DNA of 64,000 nt from Haematobia irritans (GCF_050003625.1 NC_134400.1:65585011-65649010); one strand, 5' to 3'; shown: positions 50,536 to 61,722, counted from the first letter of the stretch. Notes: generated by a model from the letters alone, not told the origin. Translations and numbers: made by a program.

Positions 50536-51928
50536 TCCCAATAAACACAAACGTTTGAAAAATGCTAAATTTCAACAATTTTTCAAACATTTTTTCAAAG
50601 GATTAGGGTAAGATTCAAGTTGAGAAATTGTTGAGAAAATCGCGTTCTCAACAAAAAACAGACATTACCCTCAACACTGAAATTCAACACATTAGCAATA
50701 ATATCTCAAGTGTTATCCTCAAATTGAAATGCATCGTTACTCAATAATTTGTCAAACAATTTTCGATGCGAGTCAATTTCAAAATTAACATCGTTGCAAA
50801 TACTTTTCAACCTACATTTGTATGAATGATATCCCCACTTCAAATTGAAAGTCAAAGCCAAAATTCTATGAATTTTGTATAATTTATTCATTTTCATCAA
50901 AATAAAATATATAATAATACACTACACTACATAGTACACTACAATACCAATTGATAAATAATAATCTTATTAAACATATCAACAAATAAGAACAAAAACA
51001 AACAACAAAACTTTAAATATCTTAAACATTATTAGTAAATACTTTTACATTGATAATTCGATTTCCTTCCTTTTGGTGTCATTTGAAATTAGGAACGTAC
51101 TGGACCGCGTTTTGGAATTGATTTCCAGGAGAAGGAATTCACAAAATATCCATTTTAAACTGATAATAGCATCATCCAGAAGTTGTTGATTTCAACAATT
51201 TGTTGTTTTTAACAATTTTAATTGGTTGCACTTGTAATGTTTCTGGAAACTTTTTCTTGTCGATAAGCCACTCATTTTACATTGGTCAGCTTCTTATTGC
51301 TTGCAAGAATGTAGCATCCTAAGATTTTAGTTTTCTGCAAAGAGATTTAAATTTAGTGACTTCTCTAAAATGTTGATTTAATTTTTCATATTGACTTACC
51401 AATTATTATAAACTATTTGAAACAGTTCCAGTTAATTGTCCAACATTTTTTCATCGGTCAGCTTTTTAATGTTTTCAAGAGCGTAGAATCCATAATTTTA
51501 GTTTTCGGCAAAGAGATGTACATTTAGTGACTTCCTTAAAATTTTATTTCATTTTTTATTTTCACTTACCTATTATTATAAAATATTTGCAGCAAATTCA
51601 GTTATTTGTCTAAAATTTTCCATTTTTTTTTTATTTCTTCCACTTGACCACGAACTTCGTTGCACAAATAAGTATTGAAAACCACATGGTTTTTTCGTTG
51701 CATTTTAGGGTAGTATTTTGTCAAAGTTTTCTCATATTATCTTCAACACCTTTTCAAAGATTTCGTCAACATTTTGGCAAATTGGAAGTAGTTCGCAAAT
51801 AATTTGAAGAAGTATTGAAGGTGAGCTATTTCAAGTCAAGTTGAATTTATGTTGAAAATTATATTTACCCTCAAATTGAAAAGTTGTTGCATTTGAAAAA
51901 CGCTCATTCTGTGTTTATTGGGTTCGTT
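50536..51928. mobile_element. TIR element with CCCAATAAACACA ends
   Basis: It starts CCCAATAAACACAAACGTTT and ends with the inverted TCTGTGTTTATTGGG. Subterminal parts contain many TTGAAAA and CAACAATTT words. No transposase frame exists. A truncated relative is at 57374-57450. Confidence 0.7.
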
Positions 51929-52561
51929 TTGTGTTTATTATCCCGATGCCCAGTACAAATGAAACGATTGTAAAATATAATTCCCCAAATAAAGCTTTTA
52001 TTTTGTTAACATTTGTTTTTAAATTTCATGTTTTATACATTATTTATGTTCTACAATATAGTAGCGAGCGGCTAGATGCTGGTTGCTAGTTTATTACGGA
52101 AATACAACTCCATGTTATACTTTGTTTTATCAATCGATCAGATTACATTTTTAAAAAATAATCCGATCCACTTTTGCATTATAAATTCACAAAAATCAGT
52201 TTAATAAATAAAATATTTCTTAATTCACATTGCAAATGGCGCCATATTATGAAAATACTGACTGATTACGTCAGTTTTTCAACTCGAAAAAAAAAAAACA
52301 AAGTATCACAAATGGAAAAATTTTGCTAGTTTTTCGCATTTTTTGGTTCTGTATGGAGTTTCAACGCGAAAACCGAACAGAGTACCGGCCTTTAGACGGA
52401 AAAAGAAAAACGACGAAATTACAAACATTACAACGAACAATTATTAGATTTAGAACTGAAACGTGATATAAGACTGTTATCACTTTGTTTCACTAACACA
52501 CGCTTTTATAGTTGGTAAACATTTACGGCTCATTTAAACATCTGATCGTTTTCTTTTAAGG

Positions 52562-52756
52562 TTGGCGCGTATAGCTGAAAAATATAGTGATTATTTTCAA
52601 CAATCTCCATATAATTTAAAAAATTGGTTAAGCCAGAAGAATCCAAGACAGTTTTGGAGAAGAATTTTTAGTTTGGGATTATTAGTTTTTTTAATTTATT
52701 ATACTATACATATTTCTACAAATGTCTATGAATTATTCTTTTATACTACGCACTAG
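52562..52756 (+). CDS. hypothetical small membrane protein or exon
   Basis: A 64-residue frame begins with TTG and lies behind an acceptor-like TTTTCTTTTAAG (52549-52560), so it may be an exon rather than a whole gene. The N-terminal half is polar (IAEKYSDYFQQSPYNLKNWL). RRIFSLGLLVFLIYYTIHIS then forms one probable transmembrane segment. The TAG at 52754-52756 ends it. It lies just outside the repeat element ending at 52396. The layout (short cytosolic part, then first membrane segment) is seen in several channel families, but nothing here identifies one. Confidence 0.35.
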   Translation: MARIAEKYSDYFQQSPYNLKNWLSQKNPRQFWRRIFSLGLLVFLIYYTIHISTNVYELFFYTTH

Positions 52757-53163
52757 ACACGAAATCCTCGTAAACGAGGATTTTGGTCGAAATCCTTCTA
52801 GATCCCAGTAGATTTGCAATAGGCAAATATCAGCTGGCTCGTAGAGAATTTCAACAAAATCTCCTATACTGCCTTGTACAACTGTGGTTTTAGTACTAAA
52901 AATGCGCTAATTGCAACCCTGCCCCAATTTTCCTTGTAGATGAATGTGTGTGTACGTGTACACATACGTGTTTGTGTTTGTATTGATATATTTACAACAG
53001 CTGTTAAATCCTCAACTCTACAAAATCTCGGTATTCTGCCAGTCCGAACACTTGAGATTTGTAAAGAGATTTTGGTTCTAAAAAGCGAGTATAGTGCGAA
53101 CGTAGTATTATGTTTATAAAAACTAATATGTACGTAAATGCATAATATATGAACATCGAACTA
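52757..53163. other. unassigned intergenic DNA
   Basis: I see no gene. A short GTGTGTGTACGTGTACACATAC-like CA/TG-rich piece near 52950 is a minor simple repeat. Confidence 0.4.
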
Positions 53164-53582
53164 TAGGGCTGTTTTCTTTTAGCACTGGATACCCTAAGCC
53201 GTGAAGGACTAAAAGAAAACAGAGTACTCGTTTATCCAGGACATCTCAAAAAATATGCAACACTGTCATCAGCTGTTTAAAAACAATCACAGAAAAGAAG
53301 TGAAATCTTGCATTTTTAATGTATGAAATGCTCCAATTAGTAATAAATATTTACTGCTGCGATTATTTATGACACTGTACCACTTTGAATTTCATGTTTT
53401 TCAAAAAAATAGTCACGATAAATTGCCATTGTTAATCGATGAAGCGTCACTTTATCAAACTACAATCTGGCAACATCGGCGCGACTTGCACTGATGAGAT
53501 GTTCTGGATAGAACACCAGTGCAACGATGTTCCGAATAGCCCATACAAATGTTGCATCCAGTGCTAAAAGAAAACAGTCCTA
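53164..53582. mobile_element. MITE with GGGCTGTTTTCTTTTAG ends, copy 1
   Basis: The ends TAGGGCTGTTTTCTTTTAG and CTAAAAGAAAACAGTCCTA are inverted. The left end also holds an inner inverted copy (CTAAAAGAAAAC near 53210). It contains no coding sequence. Other copies lie at about 54066-54826 and 55679-56055. Confidence 0.75.
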
Positions 53583-53997
53583 ATGTTAATTTTGTAATAG
53601 CAAGCAGCAACCATCAATCAACCACCAACTTAATTCAATATCGCTCCCAGTTAAATAGCGCTTCCTGCTACCTAAATAAACATTATATGTGCGAAATAAT
53701 AGTTTCCATAAAATTTTTTCTCAAGAATGAACATAGTAACGGCCTTAATATGTTATTGGAATTTGGTAAGTATATCTAACAATTGGTCAGGTAAAAATAA
53801 ATAACATTGTGGGCGGTTGCACCAAACCAAATAAAAAAGATTCGATAACGACAACCAATGCAAGGTTGGTCCAATATACTACCACGCTGTTACAATTTCC
53901 AAATGTTAGTTGTGTCAACAGAACTCCTTGATAGTTGATGGAACCACCCGCTTTCGGTTGGCAAATAATTCGGTTGAGGCAAGGAATTTCTTTTCTG
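53583..53997. other. unassigned DNA
   Basis: No supported gene or repeat was seen. Confidence 0.35.
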
Positions 53998-54066
53998 GGT
54001 GTACGATTGTTTTCGACGTGGTGGGGATTCTCAGAAGCGCCGTCAAATTAAAAAAATGTTGGCAAT
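53998..54066. repeat. R-element right-end fragment
   Basis: TACGATTGTTTTCGACGTGG through AAAAATGTTGGCA matches the right end of the R elements at 55622 and 56983. Confidence 0.65.
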
Positions 54067-54826
54067 GTGGTGTTCCATCCAGAACATCTCATCAGCGCAA
54101 GCAGAGAGAATAGAAACACAAGAGGACGAAAATTTTTCTTCTACAAAAACAACAAATGTCAACTGTATAGATGTCGCACAATGCCTGCAGCTTTGGTATT
54201 ACTAACGTTGCGGTCGTAGCGCTGTTTTGATTAATTGTTTATAAAGACATCGGCAGTTATAATTTCAAATTGTCTGCCAAAAAATTTAATGGAAGCAGAG
54301 AACTAAACTCGTCAGAGAACTGAACTGGGTGACGCCGACGCAAACTGTATGATATTTGAGAGAATTGTCAGTGTCATAAATAATCGAAGCAATAAATATT
54401 TATTACTTATTTTAGCATTTCATACATTAAAAATGCAAGATTTCACTTCTTTTCTGTGGTTGTTTTTATGCGCTTTACAGGCTATTAGTTATTCCGGACG
54501 ACAATGCTCATGTCGAACATATCCCATATATTGTGCACATTATAAATTAAGTCTGAAGGCATAATCGATACTGCTGCATGTTTATTGTATCAATAACACA
54601 TTTACCGATTATTTAGTCATCGCCGACAAGTCGTATCTATCCGACACACTGTAAGATTCTTTACAAACACCGACATTCCGTCCGGAATAACTGATAGTCT
54701 GTAAAGCGCATTAAACAGCTGATGCCAGTGTTGCATATTTTTTGAGATATCCTGGATAAACGAGTACTCTGTTTTCTTTTAGTCCTTCGCGGATTAGGGT
54801 ATCCAGTGCTTAAAGAAAACAGCCCT
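54066..54826. mobile_element. MITE with GGGCTGTTTTCTTTTAG ends, larger copy
   Basis: The right end (GGATTAGGGTATCCAGTGCT, AAGAAAACAGCCC) and the left piece (TTCCATCCAGAACATCTCAT) match copies at 53164 and 55679. The middle (about 54110-54360) is longer than in the others and may hold another insertion. Confidence 0.55.
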
Positions 54827-54828
54827 TA

Positions 54829-55622
54829 CCCTGCCAGCATTTCAAAGGTCCATTTCATCCTCATCGCTACCACAGACTCGTAAATTTCACCACAACCAAC
54901 GCGAACTGTGATGGGGGAAGCATATACAAAAGTACAAAATGTACATGAAAGTATTTTGCCATCACTACTGTTAAAAGAGCCATTTTATTTTTTGTGAAAC
55001 GCCAAGCGCAACCAGCTTGTTATATTTTATTTAAATAAAAACGAAAATAAAGTTCTGAAAACATAGATATTACGCTTAAAATTGTGAAAGGTATATGGTG
55101 AACAATTTTCGACTTTCCAAATAGAATAAAGTGATCGTTTTTCAAATATTTTTCCAGGCACGCTGTCTCCATCGAAAATAAACAAACTGGCTGATAGACG
55201 CTGCAATATGTAACTTGCTACTTAAAACTCAACATCATTATTTTATTAATGCAAAAAATTATGTTAAATGTGATGAGATAAATCGAAAAATGTTATATTT
55301 ACAAGAAATTATAAATGTTTAATCAAATCAATAAACATCTACACAATCGTGTTTTACTTGACCACAATGATTCTTCTACAATTACCTTAAAATGCACTTT
55401 TTCTGATAGTTTGCAGGGGTTCTTATTGGCGTCCTTCGAAATTGATCTAAATAGGCACCTAATAATTGCACTGATGAGAAACTTTTTCGTAGTAACTTGG
55501 CGTGGTACAACTTCTCAATAGTGACGGCGCTTTTCCGACGAGTTTTTGATGTCGTATATGATTGTTTTCGACGTAGTGGGGATTCTCAGAAGCGCCACCA
55601 AATTCAAAAAATGTTGGCAGGG
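54829..55622. mobile_element. R element copy 1, CCCTGCCAGCATTT TIRs
   Basis: The element is 794 bp, with ends CCCTGCCAGCATTT and the complement of AAATGTTGGCAGGG, and TA on both sides. It has no transposase. The TIR is nearly the same as that of the two-gene element at 40349-46882, so it may be a nonautonomous relative. The right end includes GTGGTACAACTTCTCAATAG and TTCTCAGAAGCGCC. Confidence 0.7.
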
Positions 55623-55624
55623 TA

Positions 55625-56196
55625 TTTTAAAAATCACTTTTTCTAATAGTTTGAAGGGGCTCTTATTGGCGTCGTTCTTTAGGGCTGAACAACTTTGCAT
55701 TGGTGTTCTATCCAGAACATCTCATCAGTGCAAGTCGCGCCGATGTTGCCAGATTGTAGTTTGATAAAGTGACGCTTCATCGATTAACAATGGCAATTTA
55801 TCGTGACTATTTTTTTGAAAAACATGAAATTCAAAGTGGTACAGTGTCATAAATAATCGCAGCAGTAAATATTTATTACCAATTGGAGCATTTCATACAT
55901 TAAAAATGCAAGATTTCACTTTTTTCTGTGATTGTTTTTAAACAGCTGATGACAGTGTTGCATATTTTTGGAGATGTCCTGGATAAACGAGTACTCTGTT
56001 TTCGTTAAGTCCTTCACGGCTTAGCATATCCAGTGCTAAAAGAAAACAGCCCTTTTGTTGTAGTAACTTGGCGTGGTACAACTTCTCAATAGTGAGGGCG
56101 CTTTTCCGACGAGTATTGGATGTCGTATACGATTGTTTTCGACGTGGTGGGGATTCTCAGAAGCGCCGTCTAATTCAAAAAAATGTTGGCAGGGTT
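55625..56196. repeat. R-element fragment interrupted by a MITE
   Basis: R sequence (CACTTTTTCTAATAGTTTGA to GCGTCGTTCT) stops at 55678. The MITE occupies 55679-56055, and R sequence resumes with GTAGTAACTTGGCGTGG up to GTTGGCAGGG at 56196. Confidence 0.7.
55679..56055. mobile_element. MITE with GGGCTGTTTTCTTTTAG ends, inverted copy
   Basis: It is an inverted copy of 53164-53582, ending TGCTAAAAGAAAACAGCCC. It lies within an R-element copy. Confidence 0.7.
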
Positions 56197-56983
56197 CCTG
56201 CCAGCTTTTCAAAGTTCCATTTCATCCTCATCGCTACCACAGACTCGTAAGTGACACTGCAACAATCGCCAACTGTGATGGGGGAAGCGTTTGAAAAAGT
56301 ATGAAATGTACAGAAAGTATTTTGCCATCACTATTGTTACAAGAGCCATTTTATATTTTGTGAAACACCAAGCGCAACTAGCTTCTTTTAATTTATTTAA
56401 ATAAAATCGACAATGCAGTGCTGAAAACATAGTTATTTCGCTTAAAATTGTAAAAGGTATATTGGTGACCAATTTTTGACGTTCCAAATGGAATAAATTG
56501 ATTGTTTTTCAGATATTTTACAGACACGCTGCCTCCATCGAGAATAAAAACACTGGCTGTTAGACGCTACAACATGTAACTTGCCACTTGTAAATCAACA
56601 TCATTCTATTATTAATGGAAAAAAATATGTTATATGTATTGTGATAGTGGTATACATGTTATATTTATAAGAATTTATAAATGTTTAATCAAATTAATAA
56701 ACATCTAAACAATCGTGTTTACTTGACCACAATGATTCTTTTACAACTATCTTAAAATTCACTTTTTCTGCTTGTATGAAGGGGCTCTTATTGGCGTCGT
56801 TCTATTAAAAAAAGGCAGCTAATAATTGCACTCATGAGATACTTTTTTGTAGTAACTTGGCGTGGTACAACTTCTCAATAGTGACGGCGTTTTTCCGACA
56901 AGTTTTGGATCTCGTATACGATTGTTTTCGAAGTAGTGGGGATTCTCAGAAGCGCCGTCAAATTCAAAAAATGTTGGCAGGGG
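56197..56983. mobile_element. R element copy 2
   Basis: It starts TCCTGCCAGCTTTTC, ends AATGTTGGCAGGG, and is about 787 bp. It is collinear with copy 1 over its whole length (shared TTTCATCCTCATCGCTACC, GTGATGGGGGAAGC, AACAATCGTGTTTACTTGAC). Confidence 0.7.
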
Positions 56984-57373
56984 TATTCAAAGACTCAAAA
57001 CAAAAACTCTAGGAAGATAGGAAATTGGCTACCGATGAGATCAAACCATTTACCGTGTTAGTTTCATACTCGAACCAAACGCGTATACGACAAATATTGA
57101 CATAACATTAAAATATAAATAAAAAGAAATTAAGTGCACGGAATAAATTTCCTTAAACGGGAAATGTATTTTTTTTTGTTGTTGCCTAAAATTTAACATT
57201 GTTTCATTAAGAAAACTAAGTTTTTCATTTAAAAAATAAAAACGAAAAACAAATAAAAAATTACAAACATGTATGGAACTAACATGGTAAATGCAACATT
57301 TGGTATGACGCAAGCCGATTTCCTATCTTCCTCAAGTTTATTGTCTTTGGGGGTATTGGCGGCATTAATTGTG
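56984..57373. other. unassigned DNA
   Basis: No gene is supported; the minus-strand frame at 57050-57313 is low in information. CTAGGAAGATAGGAAATTGG near 57010 and CCGATTTCCTATCTTCCTCA near 57315 are inverted and may mark a ~310 bp MITE. Confidence 0.4.
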
Positions 57374-57450
57374 TCCCAATAAACACAGGATGAGGATCAG
57401 TTTGAGGGTAAATGTAATTTTCAATATAACTTGACTTGAAACAGCCCAGT
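57374..57450. repeat. fragment of the CCCAATAAACACA element
   Basis: CCCAATAAACACAGGATGAG followed by TTTGAGGGTAAATG matches the end of the element at 50536-51928 in inverted form. Confidence 0.6.
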
Positions 57451-57512
57451 CAGAAAAAAACCATCGGAAAAGCGTTGTGAACGGTTGATACACGGTGGGA
57501 AAAAGCGTTGTT

Positions 57513-57740
57513 ACAACCCCAAAATGATAACATCATTCCACGGTGTATCGATTGTATTTAACAACGTTTTCAAAGCGTCATGAAAACAATATTTTATACG
57601 CTTTTCCGATAGTTTAACGAACGCTTTGACAACCCCAAAATGATAACATCGATATACGGTGTATCGATGGTTTTTACAACCATTAAAAAGCACTGAAAAA
57701 CAACATTTCATACGTCTTTCCAATTGTTTCTAGAATGCTT
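57513..57740. repeat. 116 bp tandem repeat
   Basis: Two diverged units begin ACAACCCCAAAATGATAACA at 57513 and 57629. Each contains ACGGTGTATCGAT and ends with a TTTCCRAT-like block. The preceding 60 bp may be part of a third unit. Confidence 0.75.
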
Positions 57741-57887
57741 TAGGAGGGTTAGAATTATAATTTTACAGTACCTGAAAACCTCTATTGAAACAAAACAAAA
57801 TACATTGAATATTTTATTGTAATATTTATATTATATCATTGACATTTTTAATTGGTAAAAAAATTATTTTAATATGGTTATTTAATA

Positions 57888-58450
57888 TGGTGTTCACGTT
57901 GGAAATAATAGACTCCTCCATTTTTTGAAGTTATAAAGTAAACTTCTCCGTAAACTGCAAATTCATTCTTCAACTCATTTTTTATCTCTCCAATTTCGTC
58001 CTTAATAACCCTTAACTCTCTTCTAACTTCATCCCTGAATGAAGCCACATAGAAAGATAAAGAATAACATTTGTTGATAATGGGTTCTATTGGGCGAAAT
58101 ACATTTCCTTACTCTCGTCATCCTTATTTACGGAATGGGATGGCATACTGTGATCCTCCGTCTCGAATCCAAATTATCATCTATAGCATCTGTAAAGTGA
58201 AAAATGAATTAAAACAATTATATAAATTCAGGATTTCAAAATGTACCTCTTCTGTGTATTAGCTTTTGTCGCTTTGCTTGATTCTTTCCTACGAAAGGCA
58301 TCGTTCCAATGGAGTCCAACCTTTTATCAGTGTCTGTAGAAACAAGTTGAAAATATAAAGAAATGAATTCTTTATTGCACGACATTTTTCTCACCTTCAG
58401 TTGTACCAAGGGTGTTAATTTTCCTTTTGTTAAGATTTTGAGATATTTTA
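57888..58450 (-). CDS. possible four-exon gene fragment, unknown function
   Basis: Minus-strand exons: 58395 to about 58450, 58247-58333, 58132-58189 and 57888-58034. The introns have GT-AG borders (GTGAGA...CTACAG, 61 nt; GTACAT...TTACAG, 57 nt; GTAAAT...ATTCAG, 97 nt). With phases taken into account the frame is open through all four and ends with a stop at 57888-57890. The coded protein has a basic first half (GKNQAKRQKLIHRR, DSRRRITVCHP) and an amphipathic, charged second half (VRRELRVIKDEIGEIKNELK), possibly a coiled coil. The start codon is not seen, so it is partial. It could be a transposon accessory gene or a host exon set; I recognise no domain. Confidence 0.45.
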
Positions 58451-58616
58451 CCAATATTTACTCTTTATTTTATTTTCTTATTTCGAAGTGACGCTTGTTT
58501 TCGCCGTTATAACTGTTTCACATTTGTTTATGAATTGTTGTTTCTTGTACACAGAGTTGCATTTTTTCAGTGTTACCATCTCAAATTCCTAAATTATACA
58601 AAGAAAATTCCCGACA

Positions 58617-59057
58617 CTAAAGGTGAGTATTAAGTTCGAGTTTAGTCGCATTTTTCACTAAAGTGAAAACTAAATCTTAAAAGGCATAAAATTATGCATA
58701 TTTTTCGCAGATTTCATTATAACTTGATGGGGAATATTACAAAGCAAATTTTCACAAAGTTTGTATTACTTAAAATGGATTGTTAAAGAAAAGTAAGCGT
58801 GAAAAATTTGCGATTTTAGCGGCTAAACTCGAACTTAATACCCACCTTAAGCCGCTAAAATCATTTTATCACGATTACTTTTCTTTAATAATCCGTTTTA
58901 AGGAATACAAACTTTGTGAAAATTTGCTTTGGGCTTTTCCCCATCAAGTTATAATAAAATTTGCAACAAATATGTATAATTTTATGCATTTTTCTTACTG
59001 ATTTAGTTTTCACTTTAGCGATTTAAGCGGCTAAACTCGAAGTTAATACTCACCTTA
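58617..59057. mobile_element. palindromic MITE, AAGGTGAGTATTAAG ends
   Basis: The ends AAGGTGAGTATTAAGTTCGA and the complement of CGAAGTTAATACTCACCTT are inverted. The two halves (58617-58835 and 58836-59057) also mirror each other through CACAAAGTTTGTATT and AATACAAACTTTGTG. It contains no gene. Confidence 0.8.
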
Positions 59058-59104
59058 ACATGTGAAAAAAAAGTAATTATGTCTAACAAAATTTCTTCAA
59101 TTAG

Positions 59105-59337
59105 GGTAGGTACTATGTTCGGTTTTCGAGTTGAAAACCACTTTATTTTCGCGGTTACTTTTCCTTAAATAATCAAAGTTATAAATGAAAACAAACTTAT
59201 TCCTGTAAAGTCTTGCCGAAATCTAGAGGAACAAGAAACTACGCATCAATTGAGTTAATTTGTCTGTTTTATATTGAACTGTTTTAATAAAGTAACCACG
59301 AAAATTTCAACGCGAAAAGCGAACATAGTACTTACCT
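59105..59337. mobile_element. short MITE, GGTAGGTACTATGTTCG ends
   Basis: GGTAGGTACTATGTTCGGTT and the complement of CGAACATAGTACTTACC delimit about 233 bp without coding capacity. The ends match the element at 19985. Confidence 0.7.
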
Positions 59338-59534
59338 TTAGACGATAAATAAGTACTTATATTTGGGTTTTGGCGTGATGTCAGCGTTTAGTTTAGTTAA
59401 AACTTTCTACAATTGCCTCATTTGTAAAATTAACCAAAATTGTTGTTCCTAGTGGTTTCACTCAAGGCATATTAATTAAAGGTAAAGTCACGAGCAAACG
59501 TGTGTACCCCCCATGATAATTATAATGTCAAACT
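59338..59534. other. unassigned DNA
   Basis: A short stretch between a MITE and LINE C with nothing recognised. Confidence 0.35.
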
Positions 59535-59676
59535 AGGTTAGGTTAGGTTAAGTTAAAGTGGCAGCCCGATTAAGATTCAGGCTCACTTAGACTATTCAGT
59601 CCATTGTGATACCACATTAACTAAAAGTACCTATTACATATGGACACTTCTAGTTTTAACCGCTGAACCTTCTTGA

Positions 59677-61722
59677 TTATTTTTCTTTGTTGACCCAACC
59701 AGATTGTTCCAAAAATATTAGCAGACTGCTTAACTTAACGTTTTCCAGATCCGCCAGTAATCTGAAGCTATATGCTCCTAAAAGTTGCTTGCGCTTTACA
59801 CAAAATGCAGGACACTCACACAAGAGGTGTTTAATTGATTCTTTTTCCTCCGCATCATGACAGCTCATACAATAGTCATTATACTTCGCGCCAAGAGTTT
59901 TTGCAAAATCTCCTATCAGGCAGCGACCCGTTATAGCAGATATCAGGAGTGATATCTGACGTCTCGAGAACATTAGCATATCTAGTGTGCGGTTTAAGTT
60001 GAAATGGGGCCATATTTGCTTGGTGTCGTTACAACCCTTGCAATTCTCCCATCGAACATTTGCCATCATAACAGCCTTCTCACGCAGCATGAGCTTGCAG
60101 GTAGCTAGGGGCATACCAACAAATTCTAGTTCCCCTGGAATATGTAAGGTAGTCCCTAGCCTTGCCAACTCATCCGCTTCGCAGTTCCCCGGTATGTTCC
60201 TATGGCCAGGCACCCATATTAGGTGAATATTGTACTGCTCAGCCATCTCATTGAGAGATTTGCGGCAATCGATGGCCGTTTTCGAGTTGAGGAACACAGA
60301 GTCCAAGGATTTTATTGCAGGTTGACTGTCTGAGTATATATTAATGCCCACATTTTTTGGAACATTACTTCTCAGCCAATTCGCCACCTCTCTTATTGCC
60401 AATATTTCAGCCTGAAAAACACTACAGCGATTAGGTAATCTTTTCGCTATTCGAATTTCCAGATCTTTAGAATATACTCCGAAACCCACTTGGCCATCCA
60501 ATTTGGAGCCATCAGTGTAGAAATCTATATATCTTTTATTCCCCAGGGTCCGTGTACACCACGCCTCACTGTTGGGAATTAGAGTCTCAAACTTTTTGTC
60601 GAAAAGTGGACTCGCCAAAGTGTAATCCACTACGTTAGGCACATCTGGCATTATTTTGAGGACCGAACTGTGACCGTAACTTTTTTCCGACCACAGCGAT
60701 AGCTCGCGCAACCGCACAGCCGTTGTTGCAGCTGACTGTTTGGCCAAAATGTCTAAAGGCAATAGATGAAGTATGACATTAAGGGAGTTTGTTCCTGTCT
60801 TGCCGAATGCACCTGAGATACACAAGCACGCCATACGCTGAACTTTGTCTAAACTTGTCGGCTGGTGAAGTGCCGGCCACCAGACTACAACACCATATAG
60901 CATTATAGGTCTAACCACTGCCGTGTATAGCCAATGTACAATTTTTGGTTTTAGTCCCCACTTTTTCCCTATTGCCTTTTTGCACGAGTATAAAGCTACC
61001 GTTGCTTTCCTCGCCCTTTCTTCAATATTAAGCTTAAAGTTCAGCTTCCTGTCCAAAATAACGCCAAGGTATTTTGCACACTCCCTAAAGGGAATTTCAA
61101 TACCCCCTAAGGAAATGGGCCTAACCGTGGGAGTTTTGCGATCTTTGCAGTACATGACTATTTCTGTCTTTGCAGGATTTACCCCAAGACCATTATCTTT
61201 CGCCCATTTCTCAGTCATCCGGAGGGCTCTCTGTATAATATCTCTAATTGTTGATGGGAATTTTCCCCTGACTGCTAGCGCCACATCATCTGCGTATGCC
61301 ACCACTTGTATCCTTTCTTTTTCTAGGGAAACCAGAAGGTCGTTTATAGCAACATTCCAAAGAAGAGGTGATAGAACTCCTCCTTGAGGTGTGCCTCTGT
61401 TCACATACTTTTGTATGTTTGCTTGTCCTAGTGTGGCTGAAATACGTCTCTTCATTAGCAGTTCGTCTAACAGCCTGAGTATACATGGATCGACATTCAG
61501 AGTTGTCAGTCCATTTAATATCGAGCTCGTATGGACATTATTGAACGCCCCTTCGATGTCTAGAAACGCCACGATTGTGTATTCTTTGACAGATAGTGAG
61601 CTTTCAATAAAGCTGACTAGTTCATGTAGTGCGGTCTCAGTAGACCTGCCCTTCGAGTATGCATGCTGTCGTTTCGAGAACAAACTTGAATCGATGCTAG
61701 TTCTAAGATAAATATCTATCAT
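59677..61722 (-). CDS. LINE C ORF2, RT core, RNase H, zinc knuckle
   Basis: The open frame is 681 residues. It includes LDIEGAFNNVHTSSILN, GTPQGGVLSPLLWN, the catalytic VVAYADDVALAV, RNase H (FYTDGSKLDGQVGFGVYSKD, FQAEILAIREVANWL, IYSDSQPAIKSLD, WVPGHRNIPGNCEADELAR) and the Cys/His end (CMSCHDAEEKESIKHLLCEC). The start at 61722 is internal. A frameshift at 61719-61790 divides it from the upstream part. RNase H is complete here, unlike in LINE A. Confidence 0.92.
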   Translation of the reverse strand: MIDIYLRTSIDSSLFSKRQHAYSKGRSTETALHELVSFIESSLSVKEYTIVAFLDIEGAFNNVHTSSILNGLTTLNVDPCILRLLDELLMKRRISATLGQANIQKYVNRGTPQGGVLSPLLWNVAINDLLVSLEKERIQVVAYADDVALAVRGKFPSTIRDIIQRALRMTEKWAKDNGLGVNPAKTEIVMYCKDRKTPTVRPISLGGIEIPFRECAKYLGVILDRKLNFKLNIEERARKATVALYSCKKAIGKKWGLKPKIVHWLYTAVVRPIMLYGVVVWWPALHQPTSLDKVQRMACLCISGAFGKTGTNSLNVILHLLPLDILAKQSAATTAVRLRELSLWSEKSYGHSSVLKIMPDVPNVVDYTLASPLFDKKFETLIPNSEAWCTRTLGNKRYIDFYTDGSKLDGQVGFGVYSKDLEIRIAKRLPNRCSVFQAEILAIREVANWLRSNVPKNVGINIYSDSQPAIKSLDSVFLNSKTAIDCRKSLNEMAEQYNIHLIWVPGHRNIPGNCEADELARLGTTLHIPGELEFVGMPLATCKLMLREKAVMMANVRWENCKGCNDTKQIWPHFNLNRTLDMLMFSRRQISLLISAITGRCLIGDFAKTLGAKYNDYCMSCHDAEEKESIKHLLCECPAFCVKRKQLLGAYSFRLLADLENVKLSSLLIFLEQSGWVNKEK

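Larger units (their letters stand above)
48062..52396. mobile_element. composite TIR element (TAAAGGCCGGTACT ends)
   Basis: The left end TAAAGGCCGGTACTAT and the right end, complement of AGTACCGGCCTTTA, are inverted. The inner border sequences (GCGCCAT...GAATTAAG and TTTTTCAACTCGAAA) match the MITE-like sequence at 19985-20430. Inside lie a large satellite-bearing repeat (48421-50355) and another MITE (50536-51928), so the original element was much shorter. The target duplication is unclear. Confidence 0.55.

Noticed and set aside
52562..52756. Assignment to a pickpocket-type channel
   Set aside because: Only a polar start and one membrane segment are seen; no family motif is present.
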